Shown here piece by piece: positions 1 through 7,464 of a stretch of 51,589 nt of DNA. The notes under the pieces were generated by a model. The model did not search any database and was not told the DNA's origin. It was given only the letters and a program-made list of their open reading frames with translations. The DNA lies in assembly GCA_024742275.1 (NCBI GenBank), contig JANSYS010000027.1, positions 1-51,589 on the forward strand, read 5' to 3'. Made by a program: the position numbers and the translations under genes. Positions within the stretch are counted from its first letter, which is position 1, and each line of letters opens with the position of its first letter. Source of the stretch: Alphaproteobacteria bacterium (GTDB lineage: Bacteria > Pseudomonadota > Alphaproteobacteria > Thalassobaculales > Thalassobaculaceae).

Positions 1-1
1 G

Positions 2-895
2 ACCCGCCGGCAGGTCGCCTGGGTGTACGGCCAGTACCTCAAGCACACACGGGCGGAAAGTCTGCCTCCGGACCTCAGCCCGGTCGGGGTAAGATCCTTC
101 GCAGCGGCAGCCCTCGATCGGGGGTGCGCGCCGCGAAGCGTGGCACGTTACGTACAATGCCTCTCGCTGATCACCTCCGTCCTGCAGGCGGGTCACGCCA
201 AAGACTTCGTCTGGCTGAAAACCCTCTCGACCACGTTGCTGAAAGCGGCCGCGGACACACCAAAGCAGAAGGCGGGCCGCCAGCGGCCCGCCGAGGACAT
301 CCTGGCCTTGGGGCTCGGCGAGATGGACCGGGCCGATCTGTCCTGCGGGTCATGGACTCAGTATCGCCGCTACCGGAACGGGCTGATTCTTGCCCTCTGG
401 ATCTGTTTGCCTGAGCGGCTGAAGGCCTTCACCGCGATCCGGTTGCGCGACATTGCTGTCGATCTCTGCTGGATCGATTTTCCGGAGGAGCACCAGAAGA
501 CCGGCACCGCGATCAGGCGCGTCGTACCGACGGTCCTGCGACCGTACTTGCGACGCTATTTGGACGAAATCCGCAGCATCCAAGCCACCGATCACGATTG
601 GCTGTGGATCGCCCAGGGTGGTGCGGCAGCCGGAAGGCAGGCTCTCTACGGCGCGGTCCGCGAGATGACCGAGCGGGGGCTCGGTGTCGCCTTGTCCCCG
701 CACCGCTTGCGGGATTGTGCCGCCCGCTTTGTTGTTGAGGAAATGACAAGCGAGGTCCGGCTCGCCTCAGTCATCCTCAATCACCGCGATGAGCGCTCCA
801 CCGCGACCTATCTGGAAGGGGCCAGGACAGTGTTGGCCTCGCGCAAAGCGATGGCCCTGATGAAGCGATCCGAGTCCAAAGCCCTGACGGGCTGA
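2..895 (+). CDS. Tyrosine recombinase/phage-type integrase, 5' partial
   Basis: Site-specific recombinase of the tyrosine (lambda integrase) family, expected to cut and rejoin DNA at an attachment site. The frame is open to the left edge, so the start is outside the window; a GTG at 23 is the first internal candidate. The catalytic set is visible: an Arg in the ERLKAFTAIRLRDI segment, a Lys in EEHQKTGTAIRR, the H-x-x-R box in SPHRLRDCAA, a second His in LNHRDERST and the Tyr nucleophile in ATYLEGA. The N-terminal part resembles a SAM-like core-binding domain. A GC hairpin follows the stop, then a small unknown protein on the same strand. Together with the larger recombinase at 3119 it marks this end of the window as mobile DNA. 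Family assignment is secure; target site and partner proteins are unknown. Confidence 0.88.
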   Translation, partial: TRRQVAWVYGQYLKHTRAESLPPDLSPVGVRSFAAAALDRGCAPRSVARYVQCLSLITSVLQAGHAKDFVWLKTLSTTLLKAAADTPKQKAGRQRPAEDILALGLGEMDRADLSCGSWTQYRRYRNGLILALWICLPERLKAFTAIRLRDIAVDLCWIDFPEEHQKTGTAIRRVVPTVLRPYLRRYLDEIRSIQATDHDWLWIAQGGAAAGRQALYGAVREMTERGLGVALSPHRLRDCAARFVVEEMTSEVRLASVILNHRDERSTATYLEGARTVLASRKAMALMKRSESKALTG

Positions 896-919
896 TCCCG
901 GCCGAGACAGCCCCGGTGC

Positions 920-945
920 GCCGCCCCCGCCTTTTGCGGGGCGGC
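920..945 (+). terminator. GC-rich hairpin after the first recombinase
   Basis: GCCGCCCCCGC and GCGGGGCGGC can pair around a CTTTT loop, with one bulged C, 25 nt after the recombinase stop. There is no T tract after it, so it is either a weak or Rho-assisted terminator or simply a stable mRNA 3' structure. Confidence 0.45.
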
Positions 946-981
946 ACATCGGGTGCTGCCCGCGAGCTAGGGAAACCACAA

Positions 982-1650
982 ATGAATAAGCATGTTGCCT
1001 CTTTCGACACCCTCGACTTCGGTTCCGAGGGGGTGCCTGTCGGCCTGCCGCCCCTCGGGGTTTATCTCGGCCCCGATGCGGCTGCTCTGACCTACGAGGC
1101 CGGTCAACGTAAGGACCCGATCCGCCTTTCCTGCACGGATCCGAACGACCTCGACATGGCCGCCGCCAACGGTCTCTCTCGCTGGGTCGCGGAGATCCGA
1201 TCCGCCGTGCAGCCTTGGGAACTCTTGCAGCTCGAAGGGACGTTCGCGCCACCGTCGGGGTCGAAGTCGGTCAAGACACCCAAACCCGGTTGGGCGACCG
1301 CGCTGGCCATGTCGACCCTCCACGGCACCACTTACTTTCTGCGATGGATGCTGCCCGGCGAGGCCGCGGCCCTGCTCACGCCGACCGACCAGGTCATCCT
1401 GTCGATCCTGGCGCGGCCGCGTGGGGCTACGGGACCGGCCCTCATGGTTCATGTCTCCGTCGAGGGCGCGGCGATCGAGGATCGCCTCGGCGAGCGGCAG
1501 TGGGCCGCCCTGTCCCGCCGATGCGCCGAGTGCGAAGCCCAACTCCTCCCCACCCTGCTTGAGGAGCGACGGTGGTTCCAGGCGAGCGGGGTCTTGCGGA
1601 TCGATCTGGCGATCCGGGTTCTGCCGCAGCCGGTCTACCGCGGAGGGTGA
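982..1650 (+). CDS. Hypothetical protein (222 aa) of the integrative element
   Basis: Protein of unknown function that I do not recognise. The ATG at 982 is chosen because the longer version from 916 would begin inside the GC hairpin; a weak AGGG lies upstream. The protein is soluble with no signal peptide or membrane segment. It has a central TYFLRWMLPGE stretch and a C-terminal half rich in Arg, Glu and Leu with two Cys (RRCAECEAQ). It follows the partial recombinase in the same direction, so it may be co-transcribed or an accessory factor of the element; that is inference from position only. Codon use is GC-rich and looks genuinely coding. Confidence 0.6.
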   Translation: MNKHVASFDTLDFGSEGVPVGLPPLGVYLGPDAAALTYEAGQRKDPIRLSCTDPNDLDMAAANGLSRWVAEIRSAVQPWELLQLEGTFAPPSGSKSVKTPKPGWATALAMSTLHGTTYFLRWMLPGEAAALLTPTDQVILSILARPRGATGPALMVHVSVEGAAIEDRLGERQWAALSRRCAECEAQLLPTLLEERRWFQASGVLRIDLAIRVLPQPVYRGG

Positions 1651-1683
1651 CTCGTGGGCGGTCGAACAGCTGCCCAGATCTCG

Positions 1684-1826
1684 GTCAAACGGGAAAAGAT
1701 CAACAGCGCTCAAACCCGCTCAAACTCTGGGGTTCAGCGAATGCGTCAAGAACGACACCCAATAACCAACCTCAGAGTATTAGTACCCCTTCTTGACGAA
1801 AAGCGCTCAAGAACGCTCGACGCTGC
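1684..1826. repeat. Cluster of GCTCAA-type repeats in an AT-richer gap
   Basis: The 324-nt gap between two unknown genes (1651-1974) is clearly richer in A+T than its surroundings. It contains repeated short units: GGTCAAAC at 1683, CGCTCAAAC at 1707 and 1717, CGTCAAGAA at 1744, CGCTCAAGAACG at about 1804 and a CGCTGCTCAGCG palindrome at about 1820. CGTCAAGAA (1744-1752) and TTCTTGACG (1790-1798) form a perfect 9-bp inverted repeat. This could be a recombinase/excisionase arm-site region or an operator for the genes downstream. No tRNA or obvious promoter was recognised in it. Confidence 0.45.
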
Positions 1827-1974
1827 TCAGCGTCCAATAATACCCTCCCTATCGAAATAATTCTTAAAAAACACTCTAATCCACCATCTCCGTCGAACTA
1901 TCTGGGGGCCGTCGGTGCGTCTCCGCGCGCCGGTGCTTCAGCATCGATCGATCATCGAACCACTGGAGATGTCC

Positions 1975-2478
1975 ATGACTTTTACGTCAGAGAAAATTCC
2001 GCGCATCTGGCCCTTTCCGGTCTCTTGGCCAGAGGGCGCGCCGCTGGATCGCTGTATTGTTTTCTCGCTAGCTGATGAGATTCCGCTACGGCTCGGACCG
2101 TTGAGAGTAGACAGCCTTCAGCAGATCTGTGCGGTCCAGCCAGTAGTCGACGCGGCGGCCATCAAGGATGACGTGGTCGACTGGGCGGTTTTCGTTCTGG
2201 AAAGCTATCGGGACGACAGGTGGATGCAGGATTTCGCGTTCCTGTCCGGCGCGGGCCTAAACAGCTTCCCTTTTGGCGTTCGGACCTCTCCGATCGCCAG
2301 CTTATCCAGCCTTGGGCCGGGGCAGGGATTTCAGGTCGAAACGCAGAACTCGGTTTATCGACTTCTAGAGGGACGAAGCGAAACCGATTGGGCGTGTATC
2401 TGGCTGAATCACGTCGGCTTCTTCGGGCTCCCGATCGACCCACTCATCTCCGAAACTTCAGGCACCTCCATGCGATGA
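1975..2478 (+). CDS. Hypothetical protein (167 aa) of the integrative element
   Basis: Protein of unknown function. The ATG at 1975 is preferred over the ATG at 1969 because GGAG at 1965-1968 lies 6 nt upstream of it. The sequence is soluble, rich in Trp, Phe and Pro near the N-terminus (RIWPFPVSWPEG), with DWACIWLNHVGFFGLP near the C-terminus. It ends with TGA at 2476, and the same frame then stays open through the next gene, so the two may once have been one reading frame. Codon use is less GC-biased than in the chromosomal genes to the right, in keeping with acquired DNA. No function is proposed. Confidence 0.5.
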   Translation: MTFTSEKIPRIWPFPVSWPEGAPLDRCIVFSLADEIPLRLGPLRVDSLQQICAVQPVVDAAAIKDDVVDWAVFVLESYRDDRWMQDFAFLSGAGLNSFPFGVRTSPIASLSSLGPGQGFQVETQNSVYRLLEGRSETDWACIWLNHVGFFGLPIDPLISETSGTSMR

Positions 2479-2574
2479 GCGTTGTCCTGCAGATCGGGCA
2501 CCCACTTCCTCTGCGATACCGATCGAGAAGACACCCTGCTTGCTTTTTTGAAGGACTGCCGAATCTGGAGATTC

Positions 2575-3060
2575 ATGCCCGAGACCGACCCATCTGTCGT
2601 TGGCCTAGACCTTCAGGTCCTCACCTCGATCGAACAGATCGAGGCGGGTCGCTGGTATCGGGCCGATCGGGTCGCACCGCTCTTTGATCTGACAACCCAG
2701 GAGATGATTGCGGCGGCCAACTTGGGTGACTTCGGTCCCATTCGTAAGCACTCGGGTATCACTTTGATTCGCGGTGAGGCCTTGCTGGATGCAGAGCCGG
2801 CATCAGAGGCCCATGGTCCGTTCCACCATGCTCCCGAGCGCCTGCTGAGCGCCAAGGAGGCAGCACAGCGCTTGGGCATCAGCCAGGCCAGCTTCAAGGC
2901 ATGTGTCGCCGATCACATCCCGTACCGGCGAATTGGCTCTGATCGTCGTTGGTCGATTGGCGCGCTGACCGCGTGGGCTCTTGGTCGCGATGTGGTGGGA
3001 GCGCCGGAGCAACTTGATCAGGAGTTCATCGTCGATCAATCGGTGAACCTGCTGGCCTGA
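2575..3060 (+). CDS. Tandem excisionase-like HTH protein (161 aa)
   Basis: Likely small DNA-binding protein. Residues 90-137 match the MerR/excisionase-type HTH: LLSAKEAAQRLGISQASF is the helix-turn-helix, followed by IPYRRIGSDRRWSIGALTAW, the typical wing and closing helix. Residues 28-72 look like a second, degenerate copy (YRADRVAPLFDLTTQEM and then ITLIRGEALLDA). The ATG at 2575 has GGAG 4 nt upstream. A TTG at 2482 would add 31 residues but has no ribosome-binding site. The gene sits directly before the large recombinase, where an excisionase or recombination directionality factor is often found; a repressor of the recombinase is the other obvious role. The HTH is clear; the excisionase role is inference. 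Confidence 0.65.
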   Translation: MPETDPSVVGLDLQVLTSIEQIEAGRWYRADRVAPLFDLTTQEMIAAANLGDFGPIRKHSGITLIRGEALLDAEPASEAHGPFHHAPERLLSAKEAAQRLGISQASFKACVADHIPYRRIGSDRRWSIGALTAWALGRDVVGAPEQLDQEFIVDQSVNLLA

Positions 3061-3118
3061 CCGATCTATCTTCATAACTGGATCTGGCCGGGAACGGAAC
3101 GCGTCGGGAGAAGGCTTC

Positions 3119-5173
3119 ATGTCGGTGGTTCACGAATGCCGGTCAGCCGCAGACCTGCTTACAGGAAACATCTACGACCCAAGCCGGTCTCTAAGTGAAG
3201 AGGCTGGCTGGTCACCGGAGAAGCGACTGACAGTTGCCCGGACCCTCATAGATCTTGAGGGCAGGCTGTCTAACGGTACGAAGCCAAAGGCTCTGCTGCC
3301 CAATCTCTGGATCATCCAGCGGGGAAGCGATCCGGCAACCTGGCAGTTTTCGTTTCGATCCAAGCGGGGTGGGGCCCTGACCCCTGACGGACGGCGAAAG
3401 CCACTCATCGTCGGCGTACCTGTCAAGCTGTTCGATGACCCGGTCAAGTTCGTCGCCGTCTTCGACTACATCTCTGCTCATGGCGACACCCCGCCAGAAA
3501 TGGACGCGCTGGTGCCAGGCCGAACCAAGCGCCTCAAGCAGCGCCGAGGAGCGGCCTCCGACCTTGCGAAAACTGGGGAACTCGCCCAGCAGGATGAGTA
3601 CGATCCGCCACATGCCCGCCTGCCCGCCCCTTTGCGGCAGCGAGCGAAGGATGTTCAGCCCGAAACCCTGCTGGATCTCTACCTTCGGACCCGGATCTGG
3701 GCTCGTTCCTTCCGCGGCGAGAGTCAGAAGCCCATCACCAACGGATCGCTCGCTGAACTGGACAGTGCTGCAGAAGCACTCTTCAAGCGCTTCCCGAAGC
3801 TCTGTCATCTGAAGGCCGATGCCGAGGCGCTCCAGAGACACGCCGATGGTCGTCTCGCTCCCAGCGGAGCGACAACCGCGACCTGGGAGCATGTCGCCAA
3901 TCTCATTCGACAGGGCACGATACCGGGGCATCCGACAGGGACAGTGTTCACCGCCATGGATGCGGGCTATGTCCGCCGCGTGTGCAAAGCGCTTGCGCTG
4001 ATGCAGCGGTATGCCGCGAGCAAATTTGCGTGGACCGACAATCGAGGGCAGCGGCACATCGGCGGCCTCAGCTTTCTTCACTGGCAGATTCTCAAACCCG
4101 GCCGCAATGATACGCCGGGGCACCGGATCGGCTCGGTTTTGGTCAGCCCTTACCAGAACCAGTACTGGGGCGGCGACGAAATTCAGCGCTTGCTGGACGG
4201 GATGCCAAACCTCGCCTGGCGCGTCGCCGTTCAACTGGGGCGCTTCTGCCTCATGCGGATCGGCGATGTCTGCCGGGCGGAATGGAACTGGATCGATTTC
4301 GACCGCCGGACGATCACTTGGGTCGCGGCGAAGAACAGGCAGCAGGCTGGTCCGATGCCGCTGTGGAAATCGATCCTGGAAGACCTGCGGGCGCTAAGGG
4401 AGTTGCGCCTGCACGATCGGTACATCCTGGTTCGGCCGCGTCATATGCGCGCGCCCAAGGCCTGGACTGCCGCCATGGTCCGCGAAGCCGCCGATCACGT
4501 CATCGCTTTGAAGGGACCTTCTGCACTGAACCAGACCACCCTGCGCGAGGCGATGATCGAGCTGTTCGATGTTCGTGCGGCCGTTAAGTCGCTGTGGACG
4601 GCTTTGCACCGACCGATGCCGGAAATCTGGGAGCCCTACTGTCTTGAGGGGCTTGAGGCGGACTCGCCGACCCTGAAGGCCCGCCGCGGAGCGGATCGGC
4701 TCACCCAACGGTCGCTCGCCCAGACCGCGAGCGGCGATTTTGCGACATATCGCAACCGCGCCCTCGGCTTTGCCTCCAAGGCGAAGGTCGAACGGCGGGG
4801 CCAGCACTCTTTCCATGGCCTGCGGGTGACGGGGGCCTGCGAGCTCGCGGCACTTGGCTTTTCTGATCGGGCGATCCAGATCCTGTTGGCCGACACGACC
4901 TTGGAGATGACGCAGCGTTATACGGCCCAGGTGCGCCGCGAACAACTCCTGCGGTCGGAGATCCGACAGGCTGTCGAGCGCATGCGAGCGGACCGATCGG
5001 TCAGCGAGTATTATGACCTGATGGCAGACTACGCCGGCGAACGGGTATCCGGCAGTGGCTCCGAAGCGCGCGCTGGGGGACCTGCTCGGCTCTCAACCGG
5101 CGCGACAGTAGGGGCGATCGAAAAAAATACGGACAATCTAGAATGGGGCCATCAGCGCCATGGAAGGGGGTAG
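3119..5173 (+). CDS. Large tyrosine recombinase (684 aa)
   Basis: Site-specific tyrosine recombinase, about twice the usual integrase length. The catalytic domain is in the C-terminal half. Arg380 lies in CLMRIGDVCRAEW, Lys405 in AAKNRQQAG, the H-x-x-R box is His566/Arg569 in HSFHGLRVTG, and the nucleophile is Tyr601 in EMTQRYTAQ. The usual Gly-His before the tyrosine is replaced by Ala-Asp (Asp592 in LLADTTLEMT), so the second His/Trp of the active site is missing. The first ~350 residues form an unusual N-terminal extension. The ATG has GGGAG 8 nt upstream. It is the last gene before a broken tRNA-Gly, the classical position for an element's own integrase. Function is supported by the motifs; activity is not proven given the Asp substitution. 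Confidence 0.85.
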   Translation: MSVVHECRSAADLLTGNIYDPSRSLSEEAGWSPEKRLTVARTLIDLEGRLSNGTKPKALLPNLWIIQRGSDPATWQFSFRSKRGGALTPDGRRKPLIVGVPVKLFDDPVKFVAVFDYISAHGDTPPEMDALVPGRTKRLKQRRGAASDLAKTGELAQQDEYDPPHARLPAPLRQRAKDVQPETLLDLYLRTRIWARSFRGESQKPITNGSLAELDSAAEALFKRFPKLCHLKADAEALQRHADGRLAPSGATTATWEHVANLIRQGTIPGHPTGTVFTAMDAGYVRRVCKALALMQRYAASKFAWTDNRGQRHIGGLSFLHWQILKPGRNDTPGHRIGSVLVSPYQNQYWGGDEIQRLLDGMPNLAWRVAVQLGRFCLMRIGDVCRAEWNWIDFDRRTITWVAAKNRQQAGPMPLWKSILEDLRALRELRLHDRYILVRPRHMRAPKAWTAAMVREAADHVIALKGPSALNQTTLREAMIELFDVRAAVKSLWTALHRPMPEIWEPYCLEGLEADSPTLKARRGADRLTQRSLAQTASGDFATYRNRALGFASKAKVERRGQHSFHGLRVTGACELAALGFSDRAIQILLADTTLEMTQRYTAQVRREQLLRSEIRQAVERMRADRSVSEYYDLMADYAGERVSGSGSEARAGGPARLSTGATVGAIEKNTDNLEWGHQRHGRG

Positions 5174-5190
5174 TTTGTTTTGAGACTGTG

Positions 5191-5349
5191 GTGTAGTTTA
5201 CACTCTTCACAGCGTCTTTCTCTCGGAGTTCAAGCGCGAACGAATCCCATAAAATATTGAATTCAATGATATTTTTATGGAAGCACGACGTGTAGTTCGA
5301 ACACAGTACACTACACTTGGGAAGCTGTCGTTCTACCACTGAACTACAC
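5191..5349. repeat. Repeated GTGTAGT sites between recombinase and broken tRNA
   Basis: Four copies of GTGTAGT occur in 160 nt: plus strand at 5191 (GTGTAGTTTACAC) and 5290 (GTGTAGTTCGAAC), minus strand at 5316-5308 (GTGTAGTGT) and 5349-5341 (GTGTAGTTC, inside the tRNA half). The 9-mer GTGTAGTTC at 5290 and its inverted copy in the tRNA are identical. The copy at 5191 is itself flanked by CTGTG/CACAG arms (5186-5190, 5208-5212). The layout is what core- or arm-type recombinase binding sites would look like. The function is inferred. Confidence 0.5.
5247..5280. repeat. AT-rich imperfect dyad
   Basis: CCATAAAA (5247-5254) and TTTTATGG (5273-5280) pair around the perfect 12-bp palindrome ATTGAATTCAAT (5256-5267). 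It lies 73 nt after the recombinase stop in otherwise GC-rich DNA. It could end the recombinase transcript or be a bend or accessory-protein site of an attachment region. Confidence 0.45.
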
Positions 5350-5353
5350 CCGC
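5316..5353 (-). pseudogene. 5' half of tRNA-Gly(CCC), disrupted after the anticodon loop
   Basis: Read on the minus strand the segment begins GCGGGTG (acceptor 5' strand), then TA, then GTTC-AGTGGTA-GAAC (D arm), and ACAGC-TTCCCAA (anticodon stem and loop). The anticodon CCC is at 5321-5319. These match the 5' half of a bacterial tRNA-Gly(CCC). Beyond the anticodon loop the sequence no longer pairs with the anticodon stem, and no 3' acceptor strand CACCCGC is found. A TTCGAAC stretch at 5302-5296 resembles a T loop but does not restore a cloverleaf. I infer that integration split the gene and that the other half lies at the far end of the element. Confidence 0.8.
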
Positions 5354-5501
5354 GCCAGAAGCGCGAACATGCGACAAGACGGGTTTCCACGCAAGCGCCA
5401 TCGCAGACGGTAATGACAATTTAAGGCATTCGTGTTAACCACTTGTTCTGAAATATTCTTGGCTCGGCAAAACGCCGAAATCTCGCAGAACGGAGACAGC
5501 C

Positions 5502-6722
5502 ATGGCAACGGTGAGCACCACGGTAGCGGGCCTGAGCGGCGTTGCAGCCGGCTCCGGCACGGACACGTTGCAGATCACGTCGGGAACGCTGCTCACGGCA
5601 AGCCTGAACAACATCGTCGGATATTCGACGATCACCATTACGTCCAACGCCGCCCACGTCATCACCCTGCCAGCCACCGCGCTCACCAATACGAGCGGAA
5701 CGGTGACGGTTTCCGTGACGAGCACCATAGGCGTCTCGTTCAGCGCGTCCAGCTTCACCGGCACGCAACTCAAAACGAACGCCACCCTCACGGAAGGCGA
5801 CGACACTGTAACTGGCGGGCCCGACGACGATCTGCTGAGCGGCGGTATCGGCGACGATCTTATCAATGGCGGTGCAGGAAAGGGCGACGACAGTCTGGTC
5901 GGCGGGGCCGGCGCAGACACGCTCCTTGGAGGAGACGGAAACGACAGCATGACCGGCGGCGATGACGTCGATATCATCTACGGCAACGTGGGCGACGACC
6001 TTATTCTGGCCGGCAGCGCGGACGACTCCGTTTTCGGCGGGCGGGGTACGGACGTGATCAGCGGCGGCGCTGGAAACGACAGCCTAATTGGAAACGACGG
6101 CGCCGATACGCTCAATGGCGGTGACGGTAGCGATTTTCTCTTCGGCAATACCGGTATCGACCAGCTCTTCGGCAATTCCGGCTCGGACACGCTTTTCGGT
6201 GGCCAGGGTGGCGACTCGCTCCACGGTGGCGAAGACACCGACGTTGTCTACGGCAATATCGGAAACGATACACTCAACGGCGGCACCGGAGCGGATACCT
6301 TGTTCGGCGGCCGCGACGACGACCTTCTCAGCGGAGCCGCCGGAGTCGACGTAATCTACGGCAATCTCGGCGCTGATCTCCTCCGCGGCAACGCGGACGG
6401 GGACAGCCTGTTCGGCGGCCAAGGAGCCGACACCCTCTCGGGCGGGGACGGAGCCGACTACATCGCCGGCAACCTGGGCGACGATCTCATGATCGGGGGC
6501 TCCGCAGGCGATACTTTCGCGTTGTTCTTTGGGGCGGGGGCGGACACGATCAGTGACTTCTCGCGTACCGACGGCGATGTGATGTCCATCTCGTCGTCGG
6601 TCACCTATTCGACGGCGGATGGATCCGGTGGGGCCGTGGTCACCTTTTCGACGGGAGCGACGGTTACCCTAACCGGAATCTCGGCCGCGTCCATCTCTAG
6701 TGACTGGTTCTCGGTTGGTTGA
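5502..6722 (+). CDS. RTX/hemolysin-type calcium-binding repeat protein (406 aa)
   Basis: Predicted secreted protein built of RTX nonapeptides (GGxGxDxLx), which fold into a calcium-binding parallel beta-roll outside the cell. After ~95 residues of Ser/Thr-rich leader come about two dozen nonapeptides (roughly residues 98-330), then a C-terminal DTISDFSRTDGDVMSI-type segment usual for type I secreted proteins. There is no Sec signal peptide, as expected for a C-terminal secretion signal. The repeats have a higher order: a unit starting xD(V/I)(I/V)YGN recurs every 36 residues in the second half. GGAG lies upstream of the ATG. There is no catalytic domain, so toxin, adhesin or surface-layer roles cannot be separated. 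No type I secretion genes are seen nearby. The gene starts 148 nt beyond the tRNA fragment. Confidence 0.88.
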   Translation: MATVSTTVAGLSGVAAGSGTDTLQITSGTLLTASLNNIVGYSTITITSNAAHVITLPATALTNTSGTVTVSVTSTIGVSFSASSFTGTQLKTNATLTEGDDTVTGGPDDDLLSGGIGDDLINGGAGKGDDSLVGGAGADTLLGGDGNDSMTGGDDVDIIYGNVGDDLILAGSADDSVFGGRGTDVISGGAGNDSLIGNDGADTLNGGDGSDFLFGNTGIDQLFGNSGSDTLFGGQGGDSLHGGEDTDVVYGNIGNDTLNGGTGADTLFGGRDDDLLSGAAGVDVIYGNLGADLLRGNADGDSLFGGQGADTLSGGDGADYIAGNLGDDLMIGGSAGDTFALFFGAGADTISDFSRTDGDVMSISSSVTYSTADGSGGAVVTFSTGATVTLTGISAASISSDWFSVG

Positions 6723-7374
6723 GGCCGAGAGCGAGCGCGGCGCACTCCGTCTGGAGAGTGTCGCCCTCGCTGTCGGCAGCAAGCCGCTCTTCGATCCGAT
6801 TACGCTGGAAGTGTCGTCGGGCGAGATCGCGGCGGTCATGGGACCGAGCGGCTCCGGAAAATCTTCCCTATTGTCGTTAATTGCTGGTCTTCTCAGTCCC
6901 GCCATCACGGCACACGGCGATGTCCGCATCGCAGGGCGTTCGATCCTGGGATTGCCGCCGGAACGTCGCGGCGTCGGGCTGCTGTTCCAGGATGATCTTT
7001 TGTTCCCGCATCTGACCGTCCGCGACAATTTGCTGTTCGGCCTTCCCGCGTCCGTGGCCCCGGCCGAACGACGGGCGCGAGCGCAGGAGGCCCTAGAGGA
7101 AGCGGAACTGGCCGGCCTCGAGGAGCGGGATCCGGCAACCCTATCCGGTGGACAACGGACCCGTGTCGCGTTGATGCGAACTCTGCTGTCGGGCCCACGC
7201 GCCCTGCTCCTCGACGAGCCTTTCAGTCGGCTCGACGATGCGCTGCGGGACAGGATCAGGCGCTTCGTCTTCGATCACGCCGCCCGACGCAACCTCCCGG
7301 TCCTCCTGGTCACCCATGACCCGGATGATGCGGCGGCGGCCGGCGGCCAGAGGGTCGCGTTGCACCCTGCCTGA
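6700..7374 (+). CDS. ynjD: YnjD-type ABC transporter ATP-binding protein
   Basis: ATPase subunit of a predicted ABC importer. Walker A GPSGSGKSS, signature LSGGQRTRVALMR, Walker B ALLLDEPFSRLDDALRD and the H-loop VTHD are all intact. The signature-to-Walker B stretch closely resembles E. coli YnjD. The start is uncertain: GTG at 6700 overlaps the RTX gene by 23 nt, and TTG at 6715 is the next choice; neither has a good ribosome-binding site. YnjD normally works with a permease (YnjC) and a binding protein (YnjB). Neither is adjacent: an RTX gene sits directly upstream and apaG downstream. The ATPase is thus an orphan, or its partners lie elsewhere. The substrate is unknown. Confidence 0.8.
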   Translation: MTGSRLVEAESERGALRLESVALAVGSKPLFDPITLEVSSGEIAAVMGPSGSGKSSLLSLIAGLLSPAITAHGDVRIAGRSILGLPPERRGVGLLFQDDLLFPHLTVRDNLLFGLPASVAPAERRARAQEALEEAELAGLEERDPATLSGGQRTRVALMRTLLSGPRALLLDEPFSRLDDALRDRIRRFVFDHAARRNLPVLLVTHDPDDAAAAGGQRVALHPA

Positions 7375-7464
7375 ACCAGTGCAAATCCCCCGTCCAAGCA
7401 TGTCGCCGCAGTTGCGTTCGCCCACGCCTCACGGCACCCTAAAAGCCTGGATAGGAGGCGGGCC

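Noticed and set aside
5296..5353. A complete tRNA-Gly
   Set aside because: A T-loop-like TTCGAAC is present, but the anticodon stem does not close and no CACCCGC acceptor strand exists.
5001..5390. Minus-strand ORF of 129 codons over the tRNA remnant
   Set aside because: Its readable part (GCSSVVERQLPK) is the standard translation of a tRNA 5' half, so it is not a gene.
6700..7374. Type I secretion ATPase for the RTX protein
   Set aside because: The protein lacks the membrane domain of such exporters and matches the YnjD importer type.
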